Assembly (NCBI RefSeq): GCF_030272615.1 | Contig: NC_081410.1 | Coordinates: forward strand, 508,866,942-508,930,941 | Length of the DNA stretch: 64,000 nucleotides | Origin: Cryptomeria japonica | Taxonomy: Eukaryota; Streptophyta; Pinopsida; Cupressales; Cupressaceae | Direction of reading: 5' to 3' | Shown: one piece after another, positions 48,841-60,240 of the stretch | Layout: each line of letters opens with the position of its first letter | Numbering within the stretch: position 1 is the stretch's first letter | Notes under the pieces: generated by a model | The model's input: only the letters and a program-made list of their open reading frames with translations | What the model was told of the DNA's origin: nothing | Database searches by the model: none | Program-made: the position numbers and the translations under genes

Positions 48841-49990
48841 TCTCCTATAATCTAACTTGGTGCATGATGTCTTCTGACATACTTGGCTAATATAGACTTG
48901 GTAGGCTCTATATGATCTTCTTCATTTCTCGGTAACTGGATATTTTCTTCAATAGTTTTCTCGGTAGGACTTGTCGGTTGAACATAGACAAATTCATCAT
49001 AATCTTCTGGTTCTTTGGAATTTTCTTCATCATTTCTTTCTGCAAATTCATCAATTTTCAAATTTGCACTTTCTACTATTTTGTTAGATGATTTGATCAG
49101 ACATTTAAATGCTTTGCTTCTAGAAGAATAACCTAGAAATGTTCCTTCTTCACTTTTCTGATCAAACTTGTCATTTCTATCATCTTTGTGTACATAGAAT
49201 CTACTTCCAAATATTTTAAAATAACTTACATTAGGTTTCTTGTCATACCAGATTTCATATGGTGTCTTCAAAGTACCTTTCTTCAGTTGTACTCAGTTTA
49301 GGGTGTAAACTACTGTGCTTATTGCTTCTCTCCAAAATGTTTGTGGCACTTTCTTTTCAATCATCAGTGTTCTAGCACAATCCACAATAGATATGTTTCT
49401 TCTCTCAGCTATTCCATTCTGTTGTGGAGTTCTCGGTGCAGAGACTTGTCTTTTAATACCATGATCATTGCAGAATAAGTTGAACTCATCAGATGTGAAC
49501 TCTCCTCCTCTATCTGATCTAAGACATTTCAGTTGTCTTCATGTTTCATTTTCAACTCTTGCCTTGTACCATTTAAACATTTGAAAAGCTTCTGATTTTT
49601 CTTTTAAAAACATTACCGACATCATCCTTGAATAGTCATCCACAAATAATATGAAATATTTATCACCATAATAACTTTGAACTTTCATAGGACCACAAAG
49701 ATCAGTGTGCACAAGATCTAAAATTCCCTTGGAAGTGTAAGACTTACTTGTAAAGCTTGATCTTGTCATCTTACCCATCTGGCATCCTTGGCACATAGCA
49801 TTCTCAGGTTTTTCAAGACTCGGTAGACCTCTTACTCGATGCTTCTTACTTATTTTGATCAGATTATCAAAATTTACATAACGAAACCTTTTATGCCATA
49901 ACTAGGTATCATCTATCTTTGCATACAAACACTTGTTCTAAGTTGAGTCAAGGTGAAATGTGTTACGTTTTGTTTGTGTCCTAGTAGCAG
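48841..49990 (-). pseudogene. E integrase
   Basis: Zinc finger near 49900: the second His of HKRFxH is Tyr here (HKRFRY). CQGCQMGK near 49790 and DLVHTDLCGP near 49720 are intact. The DDYSRMMSV and GGEFTSDEF boxes follow, then a complete PQQNGIAERRN with the catalytic Glu, then FGSRFYVHKDDR and the acidic linker. Stops occur at about 49537, 49295 and 48850. The last lies where D has CAG and E has TAG. Confidence 0.88.
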
Positions 49991-50039
49991 CTAACTTTCC
50001 ACACTTGTCATGAACTTTGACAATTCCCTTCTGAAATTC

Positions 50040-50330
50040 TATTCGGTAACTTGCATTGTTTAGCTATGCTACACTCAACAAATTGTATTTTAAACCTTCA
50101 ACCCAATAAACATCATTGCATCTTGCATTGTCAAGAAGTGTTATAGATCCTTTACCTTTCACCAGACATGGTGCATCATTACCAAATCTTACATAGCCTC
50201 CATCATAATCTTCTAGCATAACAAACTTGTATTTATCTCCTATCATACGATGTGAGCATCCACTATCTATGATCCACGAATCACTAGTATTTACATGAGA
50301 TATTAGGGATTTTTGTTCATACCTTTCTTC
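50040..50330 (-). pseudogene. E aspartic protease
   Basis: The minus strand reads DSWIIDSGCSHRMIGDKYKF: the DSG triad is intact and the following HHMT is HRMI. VEGLKYNLLSVA follows, then a stop near 50064. It is in the same frame as gag upstream and integrase downstream. Confidence 0.88.
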
Positions 50331-50429
50331 ATCTGATCCATCATCATTGGATTCATCATCAGCTATTAAGCATGTCTTTCTATCTCTTCTTCTGAAGTCT
50401 CAGTGTCCTCTATAATGATTGTCTTTCTA

Positions 50430-51365
50430 TCTATCATCTCGGTAATCTCTCTTTTCAGTAGATTCTTTGTTCGGATAGTGAGAAGCCGTATGTCCTATTT
50501 TATCACAATTGAAACATTTCAAAGGTAGTTTTCCTTTATACTTACCTTTGCCTCTCGGTAACCTTCTGGCTAATAGTGCTTCAAAGTCTTCCTACTTTCT
50601 AATTTCCTCATATAGTTTGTGTACTTCTTCCATGTTCTTACGAAATATTTCACTTACTCCACTGTGATCTCCTTCAGAGTACTTATACTTTCTTTCTTTG
50701 TAATCATTAGATTCATTCAGATGAAAAGAACTAAATGTAGATTCAACTTTATTTACCGATGACCCACTGTTATCAAAATTACTTAACTCAAATGCATGTA
50801 ACTTACCAATAGTAGCATCCAAGGAAACTGGCATATTAGGTACAGACCTCAATTCATTGATTACAGAGACTCTGATTACATTAGCTGGCAGAAGGGTTCT
50901 TAACAACTTACTTGTTATATGCTTTTCTTCAATAGTTCCACTTGCTCCTTTGATTTGATTGACAATCTCCTTTAGTCTTGTACTGTACTGAGTTATGTTC
51001 TCACCTTCATTCATCCTCATAGATTCAAGTTGTCCTCTTAGACTATCTACTTTTTCTCTTTGAACATGTTCATCTCCTCCATATACTAATATGAGCTTAT
51101 CCCACATAGCCTTTACATCATTGCATCCTTCTAGATCATTAAACTCTAAGTCGGTCAATGCAGATGTTATTTCAATCGTTGCATGGATATGTTCTTTCTT
51201 TTCCTTTATCTCTTCTATTGTCAATGGATAGGTGCTCGGTGTGATGAAATCATTCTCCAGATAATATATGACATATTCTCCAACTCCTGATAGATGCAGC
51301 TTCATCCTTGTCTGCCATGTAGAGAAACTTGACTTGTTTAGCTTCGATGCATCCCTCATATACAT
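50430..51365 (-). pseudogene. E gag
   Basis: A 257-residue open segment (51365-50592) starts MYMRDASKLNKSSFSTWQTR, passes the ITSKLLRTLLPA site where X has its 4-bp deletion, and ends at a stop just before the basic region. The zinc knuckle follows at about 50485-50527 as CFNCDKIGHTASHY, with Tyr as fourth ligand, the same as X. Confidence 0.9.
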
Positions 51366-51414
51366 CTTTGGATCTTTGCCTCAAGTACCTTTAAACTTTT
51401 CTTCCAGAGTCCAA

Positions 51415-51428
51415 AGCTCTGATACAAA
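51415..51428 (-). other. Primer binding site of E
   Basis: On minus it reads TTTGTATCAGAGC, one mismatch from the copia TGGTATCAGAGC, directly after the LTR end at 51430. Confidence 0.82.
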
Positions 51429-51429
51429 T

Positions 51430-52986
51430 TGATAGTTCTGATACTTAATGTAAGTATAGATCCAATAGCCAACAAGATGAGAGCGGGGGGTGAATCATAC
51501 AAACTTAATCTTCCATAAATACATCAGATTCAACTTCGGTAACATATACTTCAGTAATATAACCAAAATTGCTAAACATGCAAACTCAAAAGCATATAAA
51601 CATCATAAATCTCATAACACTAAATTTAACATGGAAACCCAAATAGGGAAAAACCACTATGGGATTTCGGACCCACTAAGAAAAATACTCTTCTAGAGTA
51701 TGCTCGGTTAAAAGCAAATCATGTTAAAGATTACAAACACATTGCTAGATGTGACCCGGTTAAGGGATTTCCCTCAGATCTATTAGGATCTTCACCTTGT
51801 TAGAAGTGACCTTGTTAAAGGATTTCAAACACTCAATCAGAATGTCACCTTGCTAGAGGGTTTTACAAATAAGACTGTTAAGTCCACTCGGTTAAGAGAT
51901 TTTTTGTCACTTTCACAAAATAACAGTAATAAAAATCTATCTGCAACTTCAAATCTAAAATGCTAAAGCATATTCTTATTTTCTCAATACAATCTAGACA
52001 TAGAACTAATCTTGTCCATCTGTTGGGCTTCTATACTCTATTATTCAAACAGGTTTTCAAGCTTCTATGCTCAGTAATCACTATGTAGCATCCCTGTGCA
52101 TACATTTGCCCGCATGCATTGTTTATCAATAGTTCCCTATTTATAAACAATTAGCTAACCGCTTAATCTCCTTGATCACATTTCCCATGATCAATCATAG
52201 CCATCAAATCTTCAAACTTTGACCAGGTTCAATGTATCCTTCGATCTGAAAACATTTTACCCTGCCTTGGAACTTGCATACATTTCTTGGAACTTGTGCT
52301 AGGGTATTGCGGTTCAATCTAAGTTGTAGATCTTCATGCCGATTTTCCTTTGGCATAGATTCATTAACAAACTTCATGCACGGCATACCAATCATTTAAT
52401 CAGTTCTAGCTCGTCAGCTTCCTTCATTAAATAACGCATGTAACCATTTAATGTATTCTGTTATAGCTCGGTTACAATTCAGTAACAACTCGGTAATAAC
52501 TCGGTAAATACTAAACTTCACTCAGTAGACATTCTGCCTTCATTAACTGATAGCGATAACCTTAGGGTTTACCGACTAGGTTCCTTAGGGGTTTACTGAC
52601 TAGGTTCTTATCTCGGTAACATAGTATAGTGTTAACCTTACAATTTACAACATATTTATAATGTTAAAACAATCTAAACATCATGATCTCATCATTGTCT
52701 GACTCAGTAATAGTTGCCCATTGAATACCTTATTCATCCCCTTATTCATCATATTCTTTCTGTGTCTTTTACCGACATCTTTATATTCTTCAAATCATAC
52801 TTCTCAAGATATGGCAGCATCATACTGAATTAGAAAATCAATTTCTTGACATCAATGACAAAATAATAATATCAAGACAGTAAACATCCTTAATCAATTA
52901 TATCTATAATCATCAACAACCTTCTCAATATCCTTATTGAAATGCCAACAATCTCCCATTGTCTGTTATAATGCCAAATGCCAACA
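51430..52986 (-). repeat. 5' LTR of E
   Basis: 1557 bp, colinear with 45416-46963. The first 115 bases differ at about six sites, so the pair is clearly related but not young. The right edge TGCCAACA is followed by the target duplication. Confidence 0.93.
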
Positions 52987-52991
52987 GATTG
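52987..52991 (+). other. Target site duplication of E, right copy
   Basis: GATTG, identical to 45411-45415. X's integrase frame resumes here with GAT TGT GTG. Confidence 0.92.
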
Positions 52992-53540
52992 TGTGAGAAC
53001 CCTGATGATTGAAAAGAAAGTGTCACAAACATTTTGGAGAGAAGCAATAAGCACAACAGTTTACACCCTGAATCGAGTACAATTGAAGAAAGGAACTTTG
53101 AAGACACCATATGAAATCTGGTATGACATGAAACCTAATGTAAGTTATTTTAAAATCTTTGGAAGTAGATGCTATGTACACAAAGATGATAGAAATGGCA
53201 AGTTTGATTAGAAAAGTGAAGAAGGAACATTTCTTGGTTATTATTCTAGATGTAAAGCATTTAAATGTCTGATCAAATCATCTAACAAAATAGTAGAAAG
53301 TGCAAATGTGAAAATTGATGAATTTGCAAAAAGAAATGATGAAGGAAATTCCAAAGAACTAGAAGATTATGATGAGTTTGTCTATGTTCAACTAACAAGT
53401 CTTATCGAGAAAACTGCAGAAGGAAATGAAGAGAATATGCAGTTACTGAGTGATGAAGAAGATCATACAGAGCCTACCGAGCTTGTATTAGCCAAGTATA
53501 TCAGAAGACATCATCCATCAAGTCAGATTATATGAGATAA
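52987..53540 (+). pseudogene. X integrase, part 2
   Basis: Resumes X's integrase with VRTLMIEKKV, then TPYEIWYDMKPNVSYFKIFGS and the acidic, E/N-rich C-terminal linker. A TAG at 53209 replaces the Gln that E has in FDQKSEEG. A TGA follows the SSQII segment at about 53535. Confidence 0.88.
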
Positions 53541-54636
53541 GGATGATCCAGTGATGACAAGGAGCAAACTGAGAGAGAACACATGTCTGATATCTGAATT
53601 TGAACCGAGAATAGTGAGAGAGGCATTTAATAGTGAAGATTGGATAAATGCTATGATAGAAGAGATTGATCAAATCAAGAAGTCTTACACATGGAAACTG
53701 GTCCCAAGACTAAAGGACAAAAATGTAATTGGTACAAAGTGGATTTTCAGAAACAAGCTGAATGAAAAAGGTGAGGTCATTAGAAATAAAGCAAGACTAG
53801 TTTGCAAAGGTTATGCTCAAGAAGAAGGAATTGATTATGGTGAAACTTTTGTAACTGTGGCTAGACTTGAAGGAGTAAGAACGTTGTTAGCATATGATGC
53901 TTTCAAAAATTTCAAAGTATATCAAATGGATGTCAAATCTGCATTTCTGAATGGTATATTAGAAGAAGAAGTTTTTATTGAACAACCTGAAGGATTATTG
54001 AAGACAAGAATAAGGATCAAGTATGTAAATGGAACAAAGCTTTATATGGTTTCAAACAAGCACCTAGAGAATGGTATGAAAGATTTCACTCTAATCTAAT
54101 CAAGATTGGTTTTATAAGGACAAGTGAAAACAACAATATGTACATGAAGAATGATGAAAATGGAATACTGATCTCAGCCATATTTGTTGATGATATTATC
54201 TTTTGTGGAAATGACTCTTTATACAAGAACTTTGGAAATGAAATGAGCAAAGAATTTGAGATGTCATTAATCGGTGAGATAGTATTTTATAGGCTTATAG
54301 ATACTGCAAATGAAAAATAAGATTTTCATTACTCAATCCAAGTACATAAAAGAAATTTTAAAGAAATTTGGAATGGAGGATTCAAAACCAGTAAGTACTC
54401 CTATGACTACCAACTGTAAACTATCAAAGAATGATGAATCTACATCTATTGATGAGACACTTTACCAATCCATGAATGGAAAGTTACAATATGTTGTTCA
54501 CAACAGGCTAAACATAGCACATGCAGTAGGTATAGTTGCAAGATTCTCTGCAGATCCTAAGAAAACACACATGACAGCAATCAAGAGAATTTTCAGATAC
54601 TTGAAAGGCACTAAGGATTATGGATTAGTATATTAG
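53541..54636 (+). pseudogene. X reverse transcriptase
   Basis: Segment 53551-54099 includes [20 protein letters not shown] and [13 protein letters not shown] 1-bp deletion near 53992 throws the [10 protein letters not shown] region out of frame. The active-site box IFVDDIIFCGND (54178-54213) is intact in another frame (54138-54320). A second small indel near 54281 returns to the first frame at 54310-54636. A TAG ends this part at GLVY. Confidence 0.88.
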
Positions 54637-55134
54637 AAAGGAAATGACTTTGATTTAAAAGTTTATACTGATACTGATTGGGCAGGAAACATTGATGACA
54701 GGAAAAACACAAGTGGAGGATCTTTCTTTTTAGGTGAAAGACTAGTGAGTTGGCTTAGCAAGAAACAAGGATGTGTTTCACAGTCAACAACAGAAGTTGA
54801 ATACGTTGCTGCAGCATTAAATTGTACCAACATAGCATGGATCAAACAACTATTGGATGGAATAAATAAGAAAGTTAATGAGCCAGTAACTATATTCTGT
54901 GACAATACTAGTGCCATTAACATTTGAAAGAATCTTGTTATGCACTCTAAGACAAAGCACATTTCTATCAAATATCATTATCTTAGAGAAGAAGCTCAAG
55001 AGAAGAAAGTGGTGTTGGAGTATGTTAGCACAAAGGAACAAATAGTAGATATCTTCACGAAGCCACTGCCAAGGGACACTTTTGAGTATCTCAGAAGTAA
55101 GCTAGAGGTCCTAACCCTACCTTCCACTCACTGA
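54637..55134 (+). pseudogene. X RNase H
   Basis: Follows the TAG at 54634, which is also present in D. TDTDWAGNIDDRK and the SWLSKKQGCVSQSTTEVEY and FCDNTSAINI segments are readable; a TGA at 54925 interrupts SKN. The pol ends at 55134 after LPSTH. The RNase H start that E lacks is present. Confidence 0.87.
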
Positions 55135-55388
55135 TCAAGTTTGGTAAAAGCATCAATTCGATGACTCTAAAGAATAGCTTTTAGGAGTTGATGCTGATTT
55201 ACACACTTTAGGATGTTTTCTAAAGGTGTGCAGGAAACAATATAGGAAACAATACGGGAACCAATACAAGGAACATGAATTGAAGACATAAATGCTCTGA
55301 CCGGGACTAAATTGACACACAACAGCAAAAAATCACTTCATACAGGAAGACATTATGTTTTAGTTCTTTACTTTTTGGCATTATTGTC

Positions 55389-55562
55389 AAAAGGGGGAGA
55401 AGACTGAAGAAAAGGGGAGAAGACTGAAGAAAAGAGGAGAAGACTAATGTATGGGGGAGAATTCTGATGACAGGGGGAGAGCATGCATTTCAGAATCTCA
55501 TAGCAATCCAAATCAACAAGGTCAAATCAATTGGTTTTGCCATCAATGCCAAAGAGGGAGAT
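55389..55562 (+). promoter_or_regulatory. Polypurine tract array of X
   Basis: Four or five GGGGGAG or GGGGAGAAGA units, then the LTR-proximal AAAGAGGGAG at 55551-55560 (one G changed to A). Confidence 0.78.
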
Positions 55563-57065
55563 TGTTGGCATTTGGCATTATAACAAACAAGGAGAGATTG
55601 TTGGCATTTCAATAAGGATATTGAGAAGGTTGTTGATGATTATGGATATAACTGATTAAGGATATTTACTATCTTACTATTATTTTGTCATTGATGTCAA
55701 GAAATTTATTTTCTAATTCAATATGATGTTGCCATATCTTGAGATGTATGATTTGATGATTATAAAGATGTCGGTAAAAGACATAGAAAGAATATGATGA
55801 ATAAAGGGAAAAATAAGTTATTCAATGGGCAACTATTACCGAGTTAGACAATGATGAGATCATGATGTTTAGATTGTTTTGATATCATACATATGTTATT
55901 GACTGTAAGGTTAATACTATACTATGTTACCGAGCAAAGAACCTAGTCGGTCAACCCTAAGGTTATCGCTATCACTTAATGAAGGCGGTATGTCTATCGA
56001 GTGAAGTTTAGTATTTACCAAGTTGCAACCTAGTAATAACAGAATTCATTGAATGAATAAAAGCATTATTTAATGAAGCTGATGAGTTGGCTATGATTAA
56101 ATGATTGGTATGCCATGAATAAAGTTTTTTAAATAATCTATGGCAAAGGAAAATCGGTAGGAAGATCTACAACTCAGATTGAACCGCAATACTGTAGCAC
56201 ATGTTCCAAGAAATGTATACAAGTTCCAAGGTGGGGTAAAACGTTTTTAGATCAAAGGATACATTGAACCTAGTCAAAGTTTGAAGATCTAATGGCTATG
56301 ATTGATCATGGGAAATGTGATCAAGGAGATTAAGTGGCTAGCGAATTGTTTATAAATAAGGAACTATTGATAAACAATGTATGCGGGCAAGTGTATGCAT
56401 AGGGATGCTACATAGTGATAACCGAGCATAGAAGCTTGAAGACCTGTTTGAATAATAGAATATGGAGCCCAGTAGATGGACAAGATTAGTTCTATGTCTA
56501 TATTGTATTGAGCAAATAAGAATCTGCTTTAGCATTTTTAGATGTGAAGGTGCAGATAGATTTTTATTACTGTTATTTTGTAAAGCGACAGAAAATCTCT
56601 TAACCAAGTGGAATTAACAGTCTTATTTGTAAAACCCTCTAGCAAGGTGACATTCTGAGTGAGTGTTTGAAATCCTTTAACAAGGTCACTTCTAACAAGG
56701 TGAAGATCCTAACAGATCTGAGGGAAATCCCTTAACTGGGTCACATCTAGCAATGTGTTTGTAATCTTTAACAGGATTTGCTTTTACCCGAGCATACTTT
56801 AGAAGAGTATATTTCTTAGTGGGTCCAAAATCCCATAGTGGTTTCTCCCTATTTTGGTTTCCACATTAAATCTAGTGTTACGAGTGTTATGATGTTTATA
56901 TGCTTTTGAGTTTGAATGTTTAGCAGTTTTTGTTATATTACTGAAGAATAGGTTACCGAGGTTGAATCTGATGTTTTTATGGAAGATTAAGTGTGTATGA
57001 TTCACCCCCCCCTCTCATCTTATTAGTTTGGCATCTGTACTTAACATTAAGTATCTGAACTATCA
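55563..57065 (+). repeat. 3' LTR of X
   Basis: 1503 bp from TGTTGGCATTT to GAACTATCA. The duplicated LTR start (GAGATTGTTGGCATTT) is intact at about 55594-55609. The hairpin lies near 56819-56836 and the C-run at 57004-57011. Confidence 0.9.
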
Positions 57066-57269
57066 GATATGATCAGACCAGAATATACTAGAGGAAATAC
57101 CAGATTATGCAAAAATGTGATCAACAAAACCAAACTACAAAAATGGATAAAAAACTCTTCCCAAACTCACCGGAATAACTCATAGGAATATGTTGATATC
57201 AATGACAACAACATATCCTAGCAGCAGCAGTGATCAACCAAATCTTGAAATCTCCCCAATAATCCAACA
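57066..57269 (-). repeat. 3' LTR fragment of G
   Basis: About 200 bp, ending TCCAACA at 57269 (LTR start TGTTGGATT on minus). The rest of the LTR is lost at the X boundary. Confidence 0.7.
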
Positions 57270-57490
57270 ATCTCCCCCTTTGGCATTGATGGCAACATAT
57301 GATTGTGAAAAATAGTCAATGCAAAGAAAGAAGATATCACCACCAAACTCCCCCTAAGATCAATATAGATAAAGAAGTTTTTCACATGATATCTATCCCC
57401 CTTTGATAGCAATGCTAGAGATATCCAAAATAGAAAACCAAAATCTCTCTCAAAATAGAATCATGAATCTCTCTCCCTCGGGACACACAA
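57270..57490 (-). promoter_or_regulatory. Polypurine tract array of G
   Basis: On minus, GGGGGAG at 57270-57283 (ATGCCAAAGGGGGAG context), about 57345 and about 57388 (GGGGGAT). Confidence 0.7.
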
Positions 57491-57599
57491 CCAAATCAAT
57501 AGACTACTTTAGCAGAGGAGCAACACCAAGTCATCAATCCAGATAAAAGAATAAGGCTCTAAATTCCATTGGATTGATGAAACTCAATGCATCTAATTC

Positions 57600-58260
57600 T
57601 CATTAGGAGGGGTGGATACCCCTAACTTGTCTCTCAAATAGACAAATATATCTGCAGGCAAAGGGTTGTTGAAAATATCAACAATTTATTCCTTAGTAGA
57701 TACATACTCCAACTTCACCTTATGTTCACTGACTTTCTCTCTCAAGTAGTTATATTTTATTGAAATATGCTTAGTCTTTTAATGTTGCATTGAATTCTTA
57801 GACATGTTTATAGCACTATAATTATCACAATATATAACAGTAGGCTCCTCATAAATAACTCTGATATCTTTCAACATTTACATCATCCAAACTATCTAAG
57901 TGCAATTACTTGGAGCAACAATGTACTTAGCTTTAGTAGTAGATAAAGATTTTAAATCTTGTTTCTTGCTAGCCCATGAAACCAACTTCTTACCTAAAAA
58001 TAAGTCTCCATCTGTAGTACTCTTTCGGTCATCAACATCACTAGCCCAATCTGCATCAGTGTAAGTATATAACATAAAATCATCCTTCTTTGGATACCAT
58101 AAACCATAATCCTTAGTTCCCTTTATATATCTGAATATTCTTTTAATAGCAGTGACATGAGTCTCCTTTAGATCAGCTTGATATCTAGTAGCCACACCCA
58201 CAACATGCATAATGGTAGGCCTAATCTAAGTAAGATATAGAAGTCCACCAACCATAGATC
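57600..58260 (-). pseudogene. G RNase H
   Basis: Segment 58210-57896 reads KRIFRYIKGTKDYGLWYP, YTYTDADWASDVDDRKSTT and LFLGKKLVSWASKKQ. The remaining part toward 57600 has several stops and ends in the usual pol tail near the polypurine array. Confidence 0.85.
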
Positions 58261-59240
58261 TATACAAACTCTGATTAGATTAAGGAGATTCATCATTTTT
58301 AGACAATTTTCAACCAGTCACAATAGGAGTTCCAACCGGTTCGGAATCATCTAGTCCAGACTTCTTTAGCAATTCCTTCACATACTTAGTTTTTTGATAT
58401 AAAGATAGCTTTTCATTTCTGTGCAATCTGCAAAACTAAGAAATTTTTTATAACACTAATCATAGACATCTCAAATTTTTTTTCCATATCACCAACAAAC
58501 TTCATACTCATATCATCATCACCACCAAAGATAATGTCATCAACAAAAACTTGAATAATCAAAATGTTATCATTTTCAATCTTAAAGTACAAATTACTAT
58601 TAGCAACACCTTTGACAAAGCCCAATTTTAGCAAGTATTTGTCTAATCTAGCATACGAGGCTCTAGGATCTTATTTTAATCCATAAATTGATTTCTACAA
58701 CTTACATACCATGTCTCCATCATCTAAAAATAAAAATCCATTGGGTTGTTCAATGCAAACTTCTTCTTCTAGACCACCATTCAAAAATGCAGATTCGACA
58801 TCCATCTGATATACCTTGAAATCTTTGTATGAAGCATAAGCAAGCAACAATCTAACAGCTTCAATTTTGGCAACCAAAGAAAAATTTTCTTCATAATCAG
58901 TCCCTTTTTATTGTGAATATCCTTTGTAGACTAGTCTATCTTTATTTATAACTACTTCACCGGATTCATTCAATTTGTTCTTAAAAACCCATTTAGTACC
59001 AATAAAATTTTTATCCTTAGGTCAAGGCAGAAGTTCCCAACTGTTGTTCTTTTCAATTTGATCTAATTCTTATTCCATGGCTCTTATCCAGTTATCATAT
59101 TTACAAGCTTCAACAACATCTTTAGGTTCAACTTTAGAAATCAAACATATTTCCTCTGCAACTAACCTTCTTCTAGTCATCACACCTTTATTCTTATCAC
59201 CAATAATCTGATTCTTAGAATGATTCAATCTTACATACTT
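58261..59240 (-). pseudogene. G reverse transcriptase
   Basis: Open islands 58877-58695 (VARLxx region: YQMDVESAFLNGGLEEE) and 58634-58413 (SNLYFKIENDNILIIQVFVDDIIFGGDDD; active-site aspartates intact). KALYGLKQ is damaged near 58690. The flanking sequence keeps copia order but is full of stops. Confidence 0.82.
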
Positions 59241-59449
59241 TAGAGTCTTCTGATTGTTCTAATCTTCTGGTTCCTGCACATCATCACCAACAACAACAAA
59301 ATATGGTTTTGCAGTCTCTATCAGATTGTTCTACTTAGTTTCTTTAGGCTAAATAGGAGATAAAACAACACGTTGACCTTCATCATAAGCTCTGATCTCC
59401 TTCTCAAGGTTTTCATCCACCTTCACATTTGCACTCTCAACTATCTTTC

Positions 59450-60240
59450 TTAGTCTCTTATTATAGCACTAGTAGGCTTTTCTATTTGTAGAATATCCCA
59501 AAAAGATAACTTCATCACTTCTAGCATCAAAATTTCCAATACCTTCATCTCTCTTGATATAGCATTTGCTACCAAAAACTTTGAAATATTTTAGAGTAGG
59601 AAAATGACCAAACCAAAGCTCATAAGGGGTCTTACCGATATCACCTTTAATATGAACTCTATTGAATGTATAGACTACAGCGCTAATAGATTCTCTCTCG
59701 TAGAACTTCAGAAGACTTCCTTCAATCAACATAGTTCTTACAACATCTAAAACAATACGATTCTTCCTTTCAACAATCCCATTATGCCATGGGGTCCTAG
59801 GAGAATCTAGTTGTCTTCTAATTCCATGCATCTCAGAGAAAGAATTGAACTCACTAGAACAAAAGTATCCACCTCTATTAGATCTTAGACACTTCAGCTT
59901 CAATCCAGACTCCATTTAAAATTTAGCTTTGAATATCTTGAATTTCTTAAACACTTCTGATTTTTCATTAAAAAAGACAACCCACATCATTCTAGAATAA
60001 TCATCAATTGGCAGCATAAAGTATCTCACCCTGCACACTTCTAATATTTTTAGGTCCACATAGGTTAATATGCACAAGATCTAACAATCCATATGATGCA
60101 TACTATTTACTCTTGAAAGAAATCCTTATTTTCTTACCCAACTAACATTCCTTACATACCAAATTAATAGGTTTAACAATCTTAGGTAGATCCCTTACCA
60201 CTTGTGTAGAACTGATTTGTATTAATGAATCAAAGTTTAC
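59450..60240 (-). pseudogene. G integrase
   Basis: Segment 59915-59469 has LKCLRSNRGGYFCSSEF, NGIVERKNRIV with the catalytic Glu, and TPYELWFGHFP and SDEVIFLGYS. Upstream, the zinc-finger and first-Asp regions are readable near 60240-60060 with stops. Confidence 0.83.

Larger units (their letters stand above)
45416..52986 (-). mobile_element. Element E: Ty1/copia, complete, inverted inside X
   Basis: 7571 bp with LTRs 45416-46963 and 51430-52986, PBS next to 51430, and gag, protease, integrase, RT and RNase H on the minus strand. It is flanked by a perfect 5-bp duplication GATTG. From gag (51365) to RT (47820) all segments share a single frame with only point stops, so E is better preserved than X. 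A 178-bp deletion removes the start of RNase H. It is a sister copy of X. Confidence 0.95.
41793..57065 (+). mobile_element. Element X: Ty1/copia (Sirevirus-like), interrupted by E
   Basis: 5' LTR 41793-43322, PBS 43325, gag, protease, integrase N-part up to 45415, then the inverted insertion E (45416-52986), then integrase, RT and RNase H from 52987 to 55134, a polypurine array, and 3' LTR 55563-57065. Removing E and one copy of the 5-bp duplication GATTG restores the order of the integrase reading frame exactly at VDC/VRT. Without E the element is about 7.7 kb, the same size as E. Confidence 0.93.
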
